Source: Sclerotinia nivalis
Taxonomy: Eukaryota; Ascomycota; Leotiomycetes; Helotiales; Sclerotiniaceae
Reading direction: 5' to 3'
Length of the DNA stretch: 64,000 bases
Assembly (NCBI GenBank): GCA_029531795.1
Contig: JAPEIS010000016.1
Location: 1,488,001 to 1,552,000, forward strand
The notes under the pieces were generated by a model, which saw nothing but the letters and a program-made list of their open reading frames with translations, searched no databases and had not been told where the DNA came from. Of this stretch, positions 34,613 through 46,299 are shown piece after piece. Within the stretch, counting starts at the first letter, position 1, and each line of letters begins with the position of its first letter. A program made the position numbers and the translations under genes.

Positions 34613-35263
34613 ATACTTCCTTTTTCAAAGCCTAGTTTGTTTTCAAACTACTGATAAAACCTTTTTGAAAAATAACCGTTCAAACAAAATCTTGTCCAGA
34701 CACTTCAAATTCCTGAATTGTGAATCCATCTTTCAAATTTTAAGACCGTTTTAAAATTTGAGATACTATTTTTTTGTTCAAACAAACTATATTTTCTTTC
34801 TTGTTGATCATTATAAAGTCTTTATAGAAACTGAAACTGACAATAGTATTGTAGTATCTAAATAATCCAAGACCTATGATGGTGGTCCAGGTTTCTCGGA
34901 GTGTAAACGATAATAATCGATTAAAGTCTTCTTATTGCTTTTTAGATTTGATACTAATTGCTAGATTGGTGTATAGTATCTCTATTTGATTTGATAATGA
35001 TAACCATCTTCATTGTAATTATCAAGTATATCTTCAAATATTCATTTCTGAATTAATTCTTTTTCTTTGTTTTTTCTTTCGAGGATTCTATTTCTTGTAG
35101 TTTTCAATTCCGATTCGTTAATTAAAGTTTATTTTGGGAAATAAAGTTTTGGGTATGTTGATCTTAGTAACGAATGATGGAATACTGGGAAAATTCGTAT
35201 ATTTTCTAATAGTTTGATTAAGTAAGTATACGGATAGATCTTTATTATTTCGTATAATTCGAT

Positions 35264-36650
35264 TTATTTATTGTCGAGCTTTTTTGTTTTATAAAATATC
35301 TTTATGTTTTTCGTATTTATATATACTTTTTGTTCTTTTATATATTGTGGTAAATCTGATCTATTTCGATTTGTATATTCTTTGTAGATTGCAATAGATT
35401 GTTTCGTAAGTGTTTTGAGTTGGTTTAGGATATATTCCATTTTATCGATTGTTTTGTTTCCTTTGAAGAATTTGCGTTTTTGAGTTATTATTATATCTGG
35501 AGGGTAGGATTTACTAGATTCTATATCCAATTGTAAATTAAAATTGTAATTCGTAAAGAATAGCGAATAGTTTGTTATTTCAGAAACCAAATTGTTTGAA
35601 GCAAATTTTGTTAACGGTAATTATTTCATTTAATTATTTTAATGAAAGTTTATAAATGTATAAAAATATTGTTTTAGAATTGAATTGATTTGTTTCGTTT
35701 AGTTATCTATCTATAAATGAAATGCTGAATTGTATTTAAAAACTACTTTCAATCGTTCAGAAAGCTATATTCAGAATTCCGATACGAATTGTATTCCTCG
35801 ATTTGAAATGATATTTTCCGGGAGATTATATAATATATAAATACAATTGATAAAAGTATTAACCAATTCTTCTATTATTAGAAATCTTGTATCTATAAAG
35901 TATCTCATTTTTATCAATCTACAAATAATTATTAATATATATTTGTATATTAAATCATAGTATTTATAATTTGGTAAAGGTATAATGTAATCGATTGAAA
36001 TATCTAATTATAATTGGAAAGAAATAAGCAACAATTTTAGAAATCCTGGAAAAGATGATTTTGGGGATTTTGTTCGAATATAAAGTTTACAAGCTTGAAT
36101 ATAGGCATCTATTTCTTGATATATTTGTAATCATTAATAACTTCTAGAGATCAAATCAATAGTCTTCGTACAACCAGAATAACCAACAGAGCCCAATGAA
36201 TGTGTTCTATATAAAATTTGTATCTTCAATTCATCATCAAACAGAATCTATAGTTTTTCACGATAATAGATCTTATTATTGTAAATACAATAATTCTGTA
36301 TAACTATTCGTAAGATTTTCCTGAATTCTTTTAACTATTTGATTATAAAAGGGTCTTCGATTGCTGATATTAATTTTTTGGCTATATTTGATCTGTTGTA
36401 TACTGTATCAATGAGTTCATCAATAGGTTTATCTTCAAATAATATTATTCAATCTGTTATAATTAACGAGAGATCGCCTATAAGTTCTTTGTATAAATCT
36501 ATATCGAATCTATCAATAGATAAAACAATACACTCCCAATTTTTTAAGCATTCGTTATTGAAATCAAAACTATCAAATCGATCCTCTTGTTAACAATTCA
36601 AAGCATCTAGCCGAATTGCTTTGATTCCTGATCGATAAACAATTCGGAAA
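35264..36650 (-). pseudogene. Gypsy-3 integrase remnant
   Basis: The core is readable near 35770-35860 as RGIQFVSEF, with the preceding catalytic Asp changed to Asn (family SDRG, here SNRG), followed by LKVVFKYNSAFH and a stop where the family has HPQT. The C-terminal part is an open 108-residue piece (35590 down to 35264) with YSLFFTNYNFNLQLDIESSK and a basic tail with KEYTNRNRSDLPQYIKEQK. Integrase would insert the cDNA, but the missing Asp and the stops make this copy dead. Confidence 0.83.
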
Positions 36651-37900
36651 TTGTATTGAAATAGGAACTTTGACCATCATACTTGACATTGATTTAATGC
36701 TTTCATCGTTATAAAGTATTCCAGATTTTTGTGATCGGTTAGGATTTCGAATTCCTGTTAAGATTCTTGTAATTCCGATCACCATTCCTCCATTAATTTA
36801 ATAATAACTAATAGCTTTTTATCGTAAATCTCATAATTACATTCAACAACCAAATATTTCGAAGAAAAGTATGCTACTGATCGTAAAACGTTGTTGTTAT
36901 CGTATTAAGAAAGTACCTCTCCCAAAGCTCAATCTGAAGCATCTGTTTCCAATACAGTTTTCCTATTGTGGTTAAAATAGGCAAGTATTGGAATTGTTGT
37001 AAATGCTTTTTTTAGATTCTCGAATACTATTATATAATTGTTCTTTTATTATTAATTTATTTCTTTCCACAAAAAATCATTTAAAGAACGGCAAATCTTT
37101 GAAAAATCTTTTATAAATCGACAATAAAAATTCGCGAAACCGAGGAATCGTTGTAAATCTTTAACAGACGCTGATTGTACCCAAAAAATAATAGCTGATA
37201 CTTTATCTTGATTCATTTTTATACCTTTGATTGTAATTATAAAATCTAAATATTTTGTAGAAGTTGTTTCAAATTCGCATTTATTAATATCGATTTGTAA
37301 ACCAACATCTTACAGTTTCTGGATTATATTGCGAACATATTCTCGATATTGATTCTTATCTTCGGAGTATATAAAAACATCATCGAGATATACAGTACAA
37401 TATTTATCCAATTCATCAAACAAAGTATAATTAATGTAATATTAAAATGATGCTAATATATTGCAAAGATCAAAAGGTATAACTAATGATTCGAATAATC
37501 CAAATCGAGTAATGAAAACAGTTTTCCATTCATCACCCTTTGCAATACAAAGTTTGTTGAAAACAACAATAATATCTAATTTGGTATAGATTTTTGTATT
37601 GCAAAGAGTATCCAAAGTTTCTCGAATAATTGGTAAAGAATATCGATTCTTAATAGTAATATTGTTCAAATTACAATAATCCTGATAGATACAAATCCTT
37701 TCATTAAGTTTGGCTATTAGGAGTAATGGAGTTGCGCTTTGTAATCTTGATTCCCGAATGAAACCTTTGGCAAAATTGTTATCGATTCATTTTCGAACTA
37801 TCTTTAATTCGAAAGAGAACAAAGAGCGATTTTTGAAATATAAAGATTCTTTTCCAGATATTAATTTTATCTTGTGATTTTATACCCGATATAAAGAAAA
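36650..37900 (-). pseudogene. Gypsy-3 reverse transcriptase and RNase H remnant
   Basis: An open 75-residue piece (37669 down to 37442) reads NNITIKNRYSLPIIRETLD, KIYTKLDIIVVFNKL, GDEWKTVFITRFGLFESLVI, a textbook Gypsy RT palm. The catalytic motif YLDDVFIYSE is intact at about 37365-37390. RNase H follows at about 36950-36650. RT would copy element RNA into cDNA in the virus-like particle. Stops on both sides of the conserved pieces break the polyprotein. Open frames at 36339-36593 (plus) and 36573-36785 (minus) are small scraps or shadows. Confidence 0.9.
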
Positions 37901-39022
37901 TATATTTACATAACGAGATAGGAAAACAGGTAGTTTATTTTGAAACTACAAAAAGAGCTTTTCCTTAATCTCGTTATCGTTAAATAGCGATTTGCTATTG
38001 AAGAATTTCTCGATATTTATTTCTGTTATCTTTCAAAGGTATTCTGATTGATAACAATAATAAACAAAATTATAAAGCTTCAAAAATACTTTGATTAATG
38101 TATCGACGATATTGCCTTTTCCATGTAATATATCCTTGAAATCTTGTTCCTAAAAAATTGAAATTATTATTGCTTTATATAAATGTTCTTGTTGAATAAT
38201 CTCTTTTGCTCGATCTAATTCCTTCTATGTAAGGTGTATAACTTTCATTTTATTTTATTGGCAAAAAGATATAAAACTAGTAGCTTGTAATCAATAGATA
38301 TTATCTAAATCTGATTTTGTATTGGAAATAACCTCGATCTGCTCTTTTGGGATTAAAACTGATAGCGATAATAAAGATTCATTTTTTGGTATTAACTTCG
38401 GTTGACGTTGTCCAGCGATCTTTTGTATAAGCTTATACTAAATAGGACATCAATTTAGTATCATTTGTACTTAAAATGATACTCCTTTATTGCAAACTCT
38501 TATACGATAATGATTTACACCAAATATCAAGGTCTTATCGATTTGCAAATCGATTCCAGAGTCTTTCATCTATTTATAATCTTCATCTATAGAAATTGAT
38601 TCATTATAATCTTACTCCGACAGCTTTTTTAAAATTGTTTTAAAATTTTGAGTATATGTTTCGTTGTCTTCGTTTTTGTCTTCGATAAATAATGATAAAT
38701 ATCGGGAAGGATTCTTCTTTGCATTGGAAAAGAAAGTTTTAATTGGAAGTAATATATTAAGGATTTTATTAATAGATAGTTTTATAAATATACTACTTTT
38801 ATATATTTGATTTGTATGTATTGGCGAAGGGATTATTAATACTTGTATTGAATCGAATGTATTATAAGGGCAACAATGAATTATACAATATTGAGAGTTG
38901 AAAGAGAGAGTTATATCCTGTTAGTTTATATGTAGATTATGGTATTATAATTATGATAGTTCGAAAATAATTGGAGTTTCTTTAGAAAGTTTTGTAACGA
39001 AGAATAATTATATTTCTTTATA

Positions 39023-39270
39023 TTATTTTATCGTTATATTTATTATGAAATAATCAATGATGATATTTGTAGTATTTCCATTTGCCAAATGGAATTCGTA
39101 ACGATGTGGTAAAAGTCGAATTAAGATATTGTTTCGATTAACAAAAGAATGATCAGCGAATGTCTTTCCTGAATATTCATTATCAATTAAGTTGGTTATA
39201 TTGAAGAGAGAGGAATACATTAAGAATATAATAATTTGAACGAGTAGAGATTTGCTATTTATAGAATTGA
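39023..39270 (-). pseudogene. Gypsy-3 aspartic protease remnant
   Basis: The segment NLIDNEYSGKTFADHSF lies in an open 65-residue piece. Compared with LIDNGCSRKVFADRF of Gypsy-2, the active-site Gly has become Glu and the Cys Tyr, both single G-to-A changes on the coding strand. Confidence 0.83.
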
Positions 39271-39539
39271 GCTGTAAAAATTCTTTATTAATTATTGCTC
39301 GTTGTATCCATTCTATATCCCTTGATAATCCCTGCGAACGATTTATCGCAGAGATTAAACTTTTCCCGAATGTTTTTGAATAGATGTAGATAACGGTGAT
39401 ATCGTATTGCGAAAAGGTATATTTGATATACTTTTTGATGATACTAATATTTCTTTTTCAACAAATCTGGTGAATATATTAAGATTTTGTTGTTAATGAT
39501 TATTGTAACCTTGATAATTACCTCATTGGAAATTTCCAC

Positions 39540-41060
39540 GATTAATTGAATTAAAAGAACGATATTATTGAATTTGAAGCTATATTTGATATCCTTTTCG
39601 TTGATAACCATTTCGATTGATTGAACTGTTTGGACGGTATTGTTGATTTTGATATAGTTGATGATTACCTCTCAAATAACTATTTCCACAGGAAATGCCT
39701 TTATATTCGTTTGCTTGTTTCTTTGCTTCATAATCTACAATTCGATACTCAGATTGTTTACAAAAATGGTATAGATTATAAAGGTATTCGTATTCTCTTT
39801 GTATTTGTTTTGGTATTCTGATTGCATCGAAATCTATAGAATCGCTTTGGATATAAAATACTAGCAATACTTATCGTTGAATATAAGTTGAACTAGATTT
39901 TGAAAAATTTGTATTGTAATACTCGTTATCCCGATAGTTTTGGCTCTATAATTGGAACTTTTTTCTTTATCCTTTAGTATCAATGAGTTTGCAAGAATTT
40001 GAATTGTCTTTTATTAATACCTTCAATTCGTTGATGACTTTTTGTTTCATTGCAAGAATTATTTCTCAAAGAGTTTTTCCACTAAATATATTCAAATATT
40101 CCAATTGTGAATAAAAAGAAGGAAATGGGGTTTTGTTACTTATTTTGAGTTTGTCGAATTTGATTGCTGCCTTATATTCAACGTCAATTGAAATATAAAG
40201 ACCATCGAGTTTTTTTAGGAATGTATTTATAGTAGTAAATTTCGATATATCATTTATAATTCTTTTAGTATCCTTTCGTTTTTCTTATCGAATTGTTCTT
40301 TTCAAAAGTGAAACTATATATAACAATTTCTTTTGTTCTATATCGAAAACTGTAGGATTGCTTTTTAAATAGATATATAAACCCATTTTTCAATCTTCGT
40401 ATTTGCTTTATCGAATCAAAAGGTTTGTTTTTTCATCTTTGAATGGTTCAGGATTCTTTATAATTTGTTGTAATCGATAGATTAATATAGTAGGGTTTGC
40501 ATCGATAAATGATTAATCAAGTTGTTTCCGAAAAACAGAATTCTGAATCATTAATCTTGTATTAGTTGTATTACTTAATTGTAGATCTCTTTATAGTATA
40601 TGTATTTCTTGTTAGTATTGTTTTGTTTGAGTTAGCATTTATTCTGTGAAATTGAATAAATGTTATATATATACGACAGTTTCAGGGTTCTGTATATTAA
40701 TAAATATATTGGAAATAGGAATTGGATTTTTAAGATCTTTATTTTCAATATTGGAGAATTTATATATAAGTTATTGATAATTAAAGAAAACAGATTTAAT
40801 ATACTTTCGGAATTCAGGCATTATCTTTGATCGAATTAAAAGTATCGATAATTCTAATAGGGTTGATTGAGTGATGTTCAATATAATGATAGATTATTTA
40901 AGACAATCTTAAAAAATAAGGTATAATTATGGGGTCTTTGATTTCGAATGTATAACAACATAGTACTAGTTAAATCGAAATCTAGGTTTAAATCTGAATC
41001 TAAATCTGAATCTGAATCTGGATTTGAATCTGGATTGGAATCGAATTGAAACGTTGTTTA
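39540..41060 (-). pseudogene. Gypsy-3 gag remnant
   Basis: The open 95-residue piece (39867 down to 39580) contains the nucleocapsid zinc knuckle: YHFCKQSEYRIVDY fits CX2CX4HX4C with three ligands replaced by Tyr and the Gly by Glu, all explained by G-to-A changes on the coding strand. It is followed by a basic Asn/Gln/Arg-rich tail typical of RNA-binding Gag ends. The N-terminal Asp/Asn-Pro repeat maps to about 40980-41045. Confidence 0.83.
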
Positions 41061-41178
41061 TTGTTTATCGATGTATTAATAATCGAAGTTTCCGAGTATT
41101 TCGTGAAATTGATTATTTAGCAAGATTGGATTGTCTTTTCTATTAAACAGCAGAATCTTTATAAAGGGTAGAATATAC

Positions 41179-41324
41179 TATCATAATAATAATAGGATGC
41201 TTTAAGATATAATGATATTCTACGAAGAAGGAAGAAAATGCTAGGAAGAGCGCCGACTATATAGGGGATGGGTGCCTTAGGCAGCCATGCAGACTAGCTA
41301 GGAACGGGTTACGAACCCGTGACA
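41179..41324 (-). repeat. 5' LTR of Gypsy-3 (146 bp)
   Basis: The outer end retains CGAACCCGTGACA. The inner end shows cacggtggtgg converted to a TAATAATAA-like run relative to its partner at 34467, a visible RIP track. Confidence 0.95.
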
Positions 41325-41329
41325 ATACC

Positions 41330-41795
41330 GAGAATATATTCGTAATATAGTCCAGAAATTACAGGATACTGGTTTACAAATTGATATTAATAAATATAAA
41401 TTCAAAACAATTTCTATAAAATACTTAGATTTTATAATTACAATTGAAGATATAAAAATGAATCAAAATAAAATATCAACTATTATCTTCTAAATACAAT
41501 TAATATCTATTAAAGACCTATAACGATTTCTTAACTTTGCGAATTTTTATTATCAATTTATAAAAGACTTTTCAAAGATCTATTATCCTTTAAATAATCT
41601 ATTATAAAAAGGAATAGATCAATAATAGAAAAACAATTATATAATAATATTCGAGAACTTGAAAAACGTATTCACAATAACTCCAGTATTTGTTTATTTT
41701 AATTATAATAGGAAAACTATATTGAAAACAAATACTTCGAATTAGATTTCGGAAGAGATACTTTCTCAATATAATAATAATAATATTTTATAATC
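41330..41795 (+). pseudogene. Gypsy-2 reverse transcriptase end and start of RNase H
   Basis: It resumes the frame interrupted at 34466: DTGLQIDINKYKFKTISIKYLDFIIT, then FLNFANFYYQFIKDFSKIYYPLN, the RT thumb and connection of Gypsy elements, then RNase H with TILKTNTSN, the decayed E-T-D-A-S-D motif. It is cut by the non-RIPed insert at 41796. Confidence 0.85.
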
Positions 41796-42245
41796 GATTC
41801 GATTGATTGATTGATTTAACGTCCACACTGAGTCTAAGACTATCTAGGACGGCTAGGGGCTCTATGAGCTCCTAGTTGATGCTATGGGGAGTTGTATGCT
41901 AGCTAACATACAGTTTGTATAGTTTGGGTTTCTTTTCAACCCTTGAAATGTTGATTAAGGGCAAGTGAAAACTAATACTGGGGAACAAAGCCCGATATCT
42001 TCATCCTCTAAGACCTTTCCTTCCTCGCTCTCCCCCTACCCCTTGCTAATTAAAGCATCCCACTGATATAATCTTCTTCTTCGACCCAATCTACTATTCC
42101 GACACCACTTCCCACAAAGGTCAAAAGTCATCTCCATCAAGATTACCTCCAACACAACAAAAGGGTCCTCATACTAATGAAAAGCAACTGGAAAACACCA
42201 CTCTCCTCAGCTCGAACTCATTCATTAGCTCCTTTGCATACCTTC

Positions 42246-42428
42246 CTAGGTATGATGATCTCCAGCTTTGTTTGAATGTAAATAATCGAAACCGCCGAAT
42301 GGAATATCGATCATTTGAATGTAATGATAGTAGGGCGTGGCCCTAACCCTACCCACACACACACAAAAAATATTTTCGTAAAATCGAGGAAAAGGCGTAA
42401 TATCGTATCGATGCCCAGAGCATAGCAT
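42246..42428 (-). other. Second short open frame in the insert, doubtful
   Basis: Sixty codons on the minus strand (start MLCSGHRYDITPFPRFYENI) include a CA microsatellite read as Val/Cys. It could be part of a downstream exon of the same captured gene or fortuitous. No motif is seen. Confidence 0.25.
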
Positions 42429-42592
42429 TAGTTGATAGATGATGGTATTCTCTGTTTCGTGATAATCGTAGTGTTAAAATGAATGTGTTTTCGATAATCG
42501 ATTGTCGAAAAAAGGTATAAAATGCGAATAAAACAGTAGCAAATTCCGTATCGAAAAGACCCTTCTGGAATAGAAGGGACTTACTAGGCGTA

Positions 42593-42880
42593 TCATACCT
42601 CGTATTGAGGTAATAGTCGATGGCAGATGTTGAATCTAACCAGGGCTTCTGTAGCCATCGTCCGTATTTTGGGTTGATGTTCGTTCATCCTTTCGAAGAT
42701 ATTGATGCTGTAAAATCGTAATAACCCCTCCATCGTGAATATCGTAATCGGGAAACCCTCTCCCTCTCTTCCAATGTATCCGATTCCATCAAATGACTCA
42801 ATCTTAGCTCTGCAGACTCTCAATAGAGAGCTGGAGGTTCGTAGAGGGCACCACGTACAGGTGTTGAGTCTTCGCCCTCC
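42593..42880 (-). pseudogene. Coding-like segment of unknown origin in the non-RIPed insert
   Basis: The minus strand from 42880 is open to 42593. The readable part includes CRAKIESFDGIGYIGREGEG, FPITIFTMEGLLRFYSINIF and MATEALVRFNICHRLLPQYE, with balanced amino-acid composition unlike the RIPed scraps around it. There is no clear upstream ATG at the start of the open stretch; internal ATGs exist. The frame ends in GAG followed by GTATGA, which could be a fungal 5' splice site rather than a true stop. I recognise no family. It may be a fragment of a cellular gene carried in the retroposon. Confidence 0.45.
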
Positions 42881-42894
42881 TATATTTTATAATC

Positions 42895-44044
42895 AATAAT
42901 ATACTTTTCTTCGAAATATTCGGTTATTGAATATAATTATGAGATTTACAATAAAGAGCTATTAGTTATTATTAAATCAATAAAGGAATAGTAATCGGAA
43001 TTACAAAAATCTCAATAGGAATTCGAAATCTTAATCGATCATAAGAATCTGGAATACTTTACAATAACGAAAGCATTAAATCAATATCAAATACAATAAT
43101 CAGAGTTTCTATTTCAATACAATTTCTGTATCGTTTATTGATCAAAAACCAAAACAATCTGGCTAAATACTTTGAATTATCGATAAAAGGATCGATCTGA
43201 TAACTTTGATCCCAATAATAAATATTTAAAAAACCGAAAATACATTGTTTTATTTACTAATAAATTCGATATAGATCTATATAGAGAATTTATAGATGAT
43301 CTTTTGTTAATTGTAATAAACTGGATAATATCATTCGAAAACAAATTCATCGATAAGTTTATTAATACAATATATAATAAATCAGATATAGTTAAACAAT
43401 TAATATTAGCAATCGAAGATTCTTTTACAATTAAATAGCCAAAAGAATTCAGGAAAGTTTTATGAATAGTTATACAAGATTGTTATATTTATAATAATAA
43501 AATCTATTATCAGGAAAAACTATAGATTCTGTTTGATAATGAATTAAAGATACAAATTTTATACAAAATATATTCATCGGGTTTCGTTGGCTATTCTGAT
43601 TGTACGAAGACTATTGATTTGATCTTCAGAAGTTATTGATGATTATAGATATATCAAGAAATAGATGTTTATATTCAAGTTTATGAATTCTATATCCGAA
43701 TAAAATCCCCAAAGTTATCTTCTTTAGAATTTCTAAAATCGTTATCTATTCCTTTTTGATTGTGATCAAATATTTCGATCGATTATATTATACCTTTGCC
43801 AAATTGTAAACATTACAATTCAATATACAAATATATATTAATGATTATTTGTAGATTGACAAAAATAAGGTATTTTATAGATATAAAATCTTTGATAATA
43901 GAAGAATTGATTAATATTTTCATCAATTGTATTTATATATTACATAATCTATCAGAAAATATCATTTCAGATTAAGGAATATAATTCGTATTGGGATTCT
44001 GGATATAGCTTTCTAAACGATTGGTAGTAGTCTTTAAATATAAC
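42895..44044 (+). pseudogene. Gypsy-2 RNase H end and integrase, first part
   Basis: After the insert, RNase H continues (EIYNKELLVIIKSI near 42945), then the linker and integrase. The integrase core around 43770-43960 shows the decayed VIDRLTK-type segment, readable as CRLTKIRYFIDI. The core is interrupted by Copia-C at 44044 and continues at 50490. Confidence 0.82.
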
Positions 44045-44287
44045 TGTCGGTACGACTCCGTGATCGTCGTATCCGATAGAAACGATTATAAACGTTTATG
44101 ATCGTATTGAGATTATTCACAAAAGAGATTCCTGTAAGGGCGTTTGGATTGCTATACAATTGACCCCTAAATTAAAGGTTATATTGCATATCAAGGTTTG
44201 AAAGAACCATTGAGTGTGAATAGTTTTAATATAGAAGTTTTCGTTTAAATAAGGATCATATATTTTAAAAGTATATGAATATCAATA
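44045..44287 (-). repeat. 3' LTR of Copia-C (243 bp)
   Basis: It starts TGTCGGTACGAC and ends ATATCAATA (ATACCAACA in the partner). It contains the palindrome ATAAACGTTTAT. Confidence 0.95.
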
Positions 44288-44509
44288 TTGATTATCTTTT
44301 TAAAAGAATGATTAGCTATAATGAATGTAGATACAAAAACGAAATAGAAAACCCAAAATCTTAATATTTGTTTTTTCTATTTATACTTCTATTTCCAATT
44401 TAATTTTATTCGTATCAATCAATTCCTTCAAAGCTTGATAGGGCTTAACCTTCGTTATTGTATCAATAGGATTAGTATTTCCATCGATCCAGCAGATCTT
44501 CTGAATCTC

Positions 44510-44908
44510 TTATCTCTTATACAATTGGTGAATATATATCAAATCGATCATCAATCGTTTTTCGTATATAATACCGAGTTTAACAAAGCATTCGTAAAGT
44601 GATTTCGAATCAGTACTTATTACAAATGGAATAGGATGATCGCAAATAACTATTTGATCAAGGGAAGACTTTATAACACTTGCTATATCGAATCCAAGAA
44701 TCATTATATAAAGTTCTGAAGCTAATATACTTTTAATAACTCTTTTGTATTTAATAAAAATCCAATAAAGGATATTTGCGTTTTTGGATTTGTTTGTTAA
44801 AACCATAATATATTCGATTTGAAAAGAATGATTAGAGTTATTCGCGAATTCTGTATTTACGAATACAAAAAGAATAAAGATCTTTGAATCAAATGAAACG
44901 AATTTCAA
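44510..44908 (-). pseudogene. Copia-C RNase H remnant
   Basis: A long open 132-residue piece covers most of the domain: VNTEFANNSNHSFQIEYIMV, YWIFIKYKRVIKSILASELY and FVISTDSKSLYECFVKLG, then EKRLMIDLIYIHQLY. The SELY and TDSKSL motifs keep the catalytic Glu and Asp. It degrades the RNA strand of the hybrid during cDNA synthesis. Confidence 0.9.
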
Positions 44909-44989
44909 TCCTTTGATAGCATTTTGGAATTGCCAAGAAAAAGTCTTATTCAGAAATTCAATATCTTCTGAAGTAGGATCGATAACTTG

Positions 44990-46000
44990 AGCAGTACAGG
45001 ATAATAAATATATAGTCTCTGGTTGAGTGAGATTAGCGATATATATTCCTTTAGCTTGTTGAGCGATATATTGTTCCTGAGTTGAAGTATTCTTTTGTAA
45101 TTTGCTCTTAATATCTTTAAAATCTGTAGGGCTAAAAACGATTTATTGAAGGTTTTTACAATATTATTCCTGAATTAGATTGATAATATTATCGATCAAT
45201 GATATAATAGCTTTATTGAATTTGAAAGGGTTTGTCTCTATTAATATCTTACAATCTTTTGTTTGAAAGTTGATAGTTTTGAATTGTTTTTGTTTTAGTT
45301 CAGCAAACGCTTTGTTAATGACAATAAGTATATTATCGGTTTGAATATCAACAAATGCAAATATATCGTTGCTTCGATAAAGAAGATAATAATTATAGAT
45401 TGAAATTGTAAGGTCGAGATGATTCGTATAATGGTTATAGTATGTTTTGAATCAATAGTTATCTGATTCTATAATACTATATAGAAGTTTCTTTATTTAA
45501 AGAATAATATTCTATAGAAGTTATATTTCTTAAAAATAATAAATGTAAAATAATCGATTTAGCTTTATTATAATCTGAATATAGGTTTATAAGATATCAT
45601 AAAGATAAATATAGATATTCTTTGGTTTAAAGATTGAAATTAGAATTAATAGTTTTTGTTGATTAATCCTTTGTAAAATTGGGGAATAAATCAAAACAAT
45701 TTCTTTTCCAGTATTATTGTATACTTGAACTACTAATCGTGATTTCTTTATAACCTTATCAGTTCCGGTATATTTGATTTTGTTAACAAATCGATTTTCG
45801 AAGATACAAATTCCGATAAGAATCAAAAAGATGAAAACGTTTTCGAAAATTTCTTTTTTTAATAATCCTTCGATTTCTTTTCTACAAGAATCGATAAAAT
45901 TAAACCTGGGTAAGGTAGTTTCAAGATTTTCACTTGTCAAAAAAATGATTAAATCAAGGTTTGATATTAATAATGTTTCCGAAAAATATTAATAAATTAT
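44990..46000 (-). pseudogene. Copia-C reverse transcriptase remnant
   Basis: The open piece at 45940-45587 reads LETTLPRFNFIDSCRKEIEG, VNKIKYTGTDKVIKKSRLVV and LIYSPILQRINQQKLLILIS, which is the RT N-terminal half. The polymerase motif near 45320-45350 reads VDIQTDNILIV where the family has TDD, so the second Asp is Asn. The plus-strand open frame at 45774-45992 is a shadow. Confidence 0.88.
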
Positions 46001-46299
46001 CGGAATTTCAATTCGATCTAAAAGATATTATATAGTATAACTAATAGAACAAATGACAGTAAATGTAGATAATACCATTATTCAAACGATTATATTTCGA
46101 TCAAATTCCTATATTAGATTTGATGAATCTGGATTTTGATTGATTGACTCCGGATTGTTAAAAGGATTGATTTCCTTATCAGAATTATCAAAAAGGTTTA
46201 TTACTTCTTTCAATTTGAAATAATATAGTTTTATAATAATATTCCTGAATTCAATAATTCCGTTAGGAAATTGAATTTTACAAATTTCGTTATTAATTT

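Larger units (their letters stand above)
34467..41324 (-). mobile_element. Gypsy-3: most complete Ty3/Gypsy element, 6858 bp
   Basis: Two 146-bp LTRs (34467-34612 and 41179-41324) and the perfect target duplication atacc (34462-34466 and 41325-41329) mark insertion into Gypsy-2 RT in the opposite orientation. Order on the minus strand is LTR, gag, protease, RT, RNase H, integrase, LTR. It is the least degraded Gypsy copy here and serves as the reference for the others, although stops and lost residues still inactivate it. Confidence 0.97.
41796..42881 (-). mobile_element. Non-RIPed 1086-bp insert with 13-bp target duplication, retroposon-like
   Basis: The sequence has ordinary base composition and contrasts sharply with both flanks. 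It interrupts Gypsy-2 RNase H, and the string ATATTTTATAATC occurs at both junctions (41783-41795 and 42882-42894), a 13-bp target duplication of non-LTR type. On the minus strand it ends GGACGTTAAATCAATCAATC, a short tandem-repeat tail such as LINEs and their derivatives carry. No LTR or long inverted termini are seen. The 3' half resembles a LINE-type 3' untranslated region, and the 5' half carries a coding-like segment. A processed or chimeric retroposed transcript fits best. Confidence 0.75.

Noticed and set aside
42345..42376. A true telomere
   Set aside because: Only two telomere-like units lie inside an insert in the middle of a Gypsy element.
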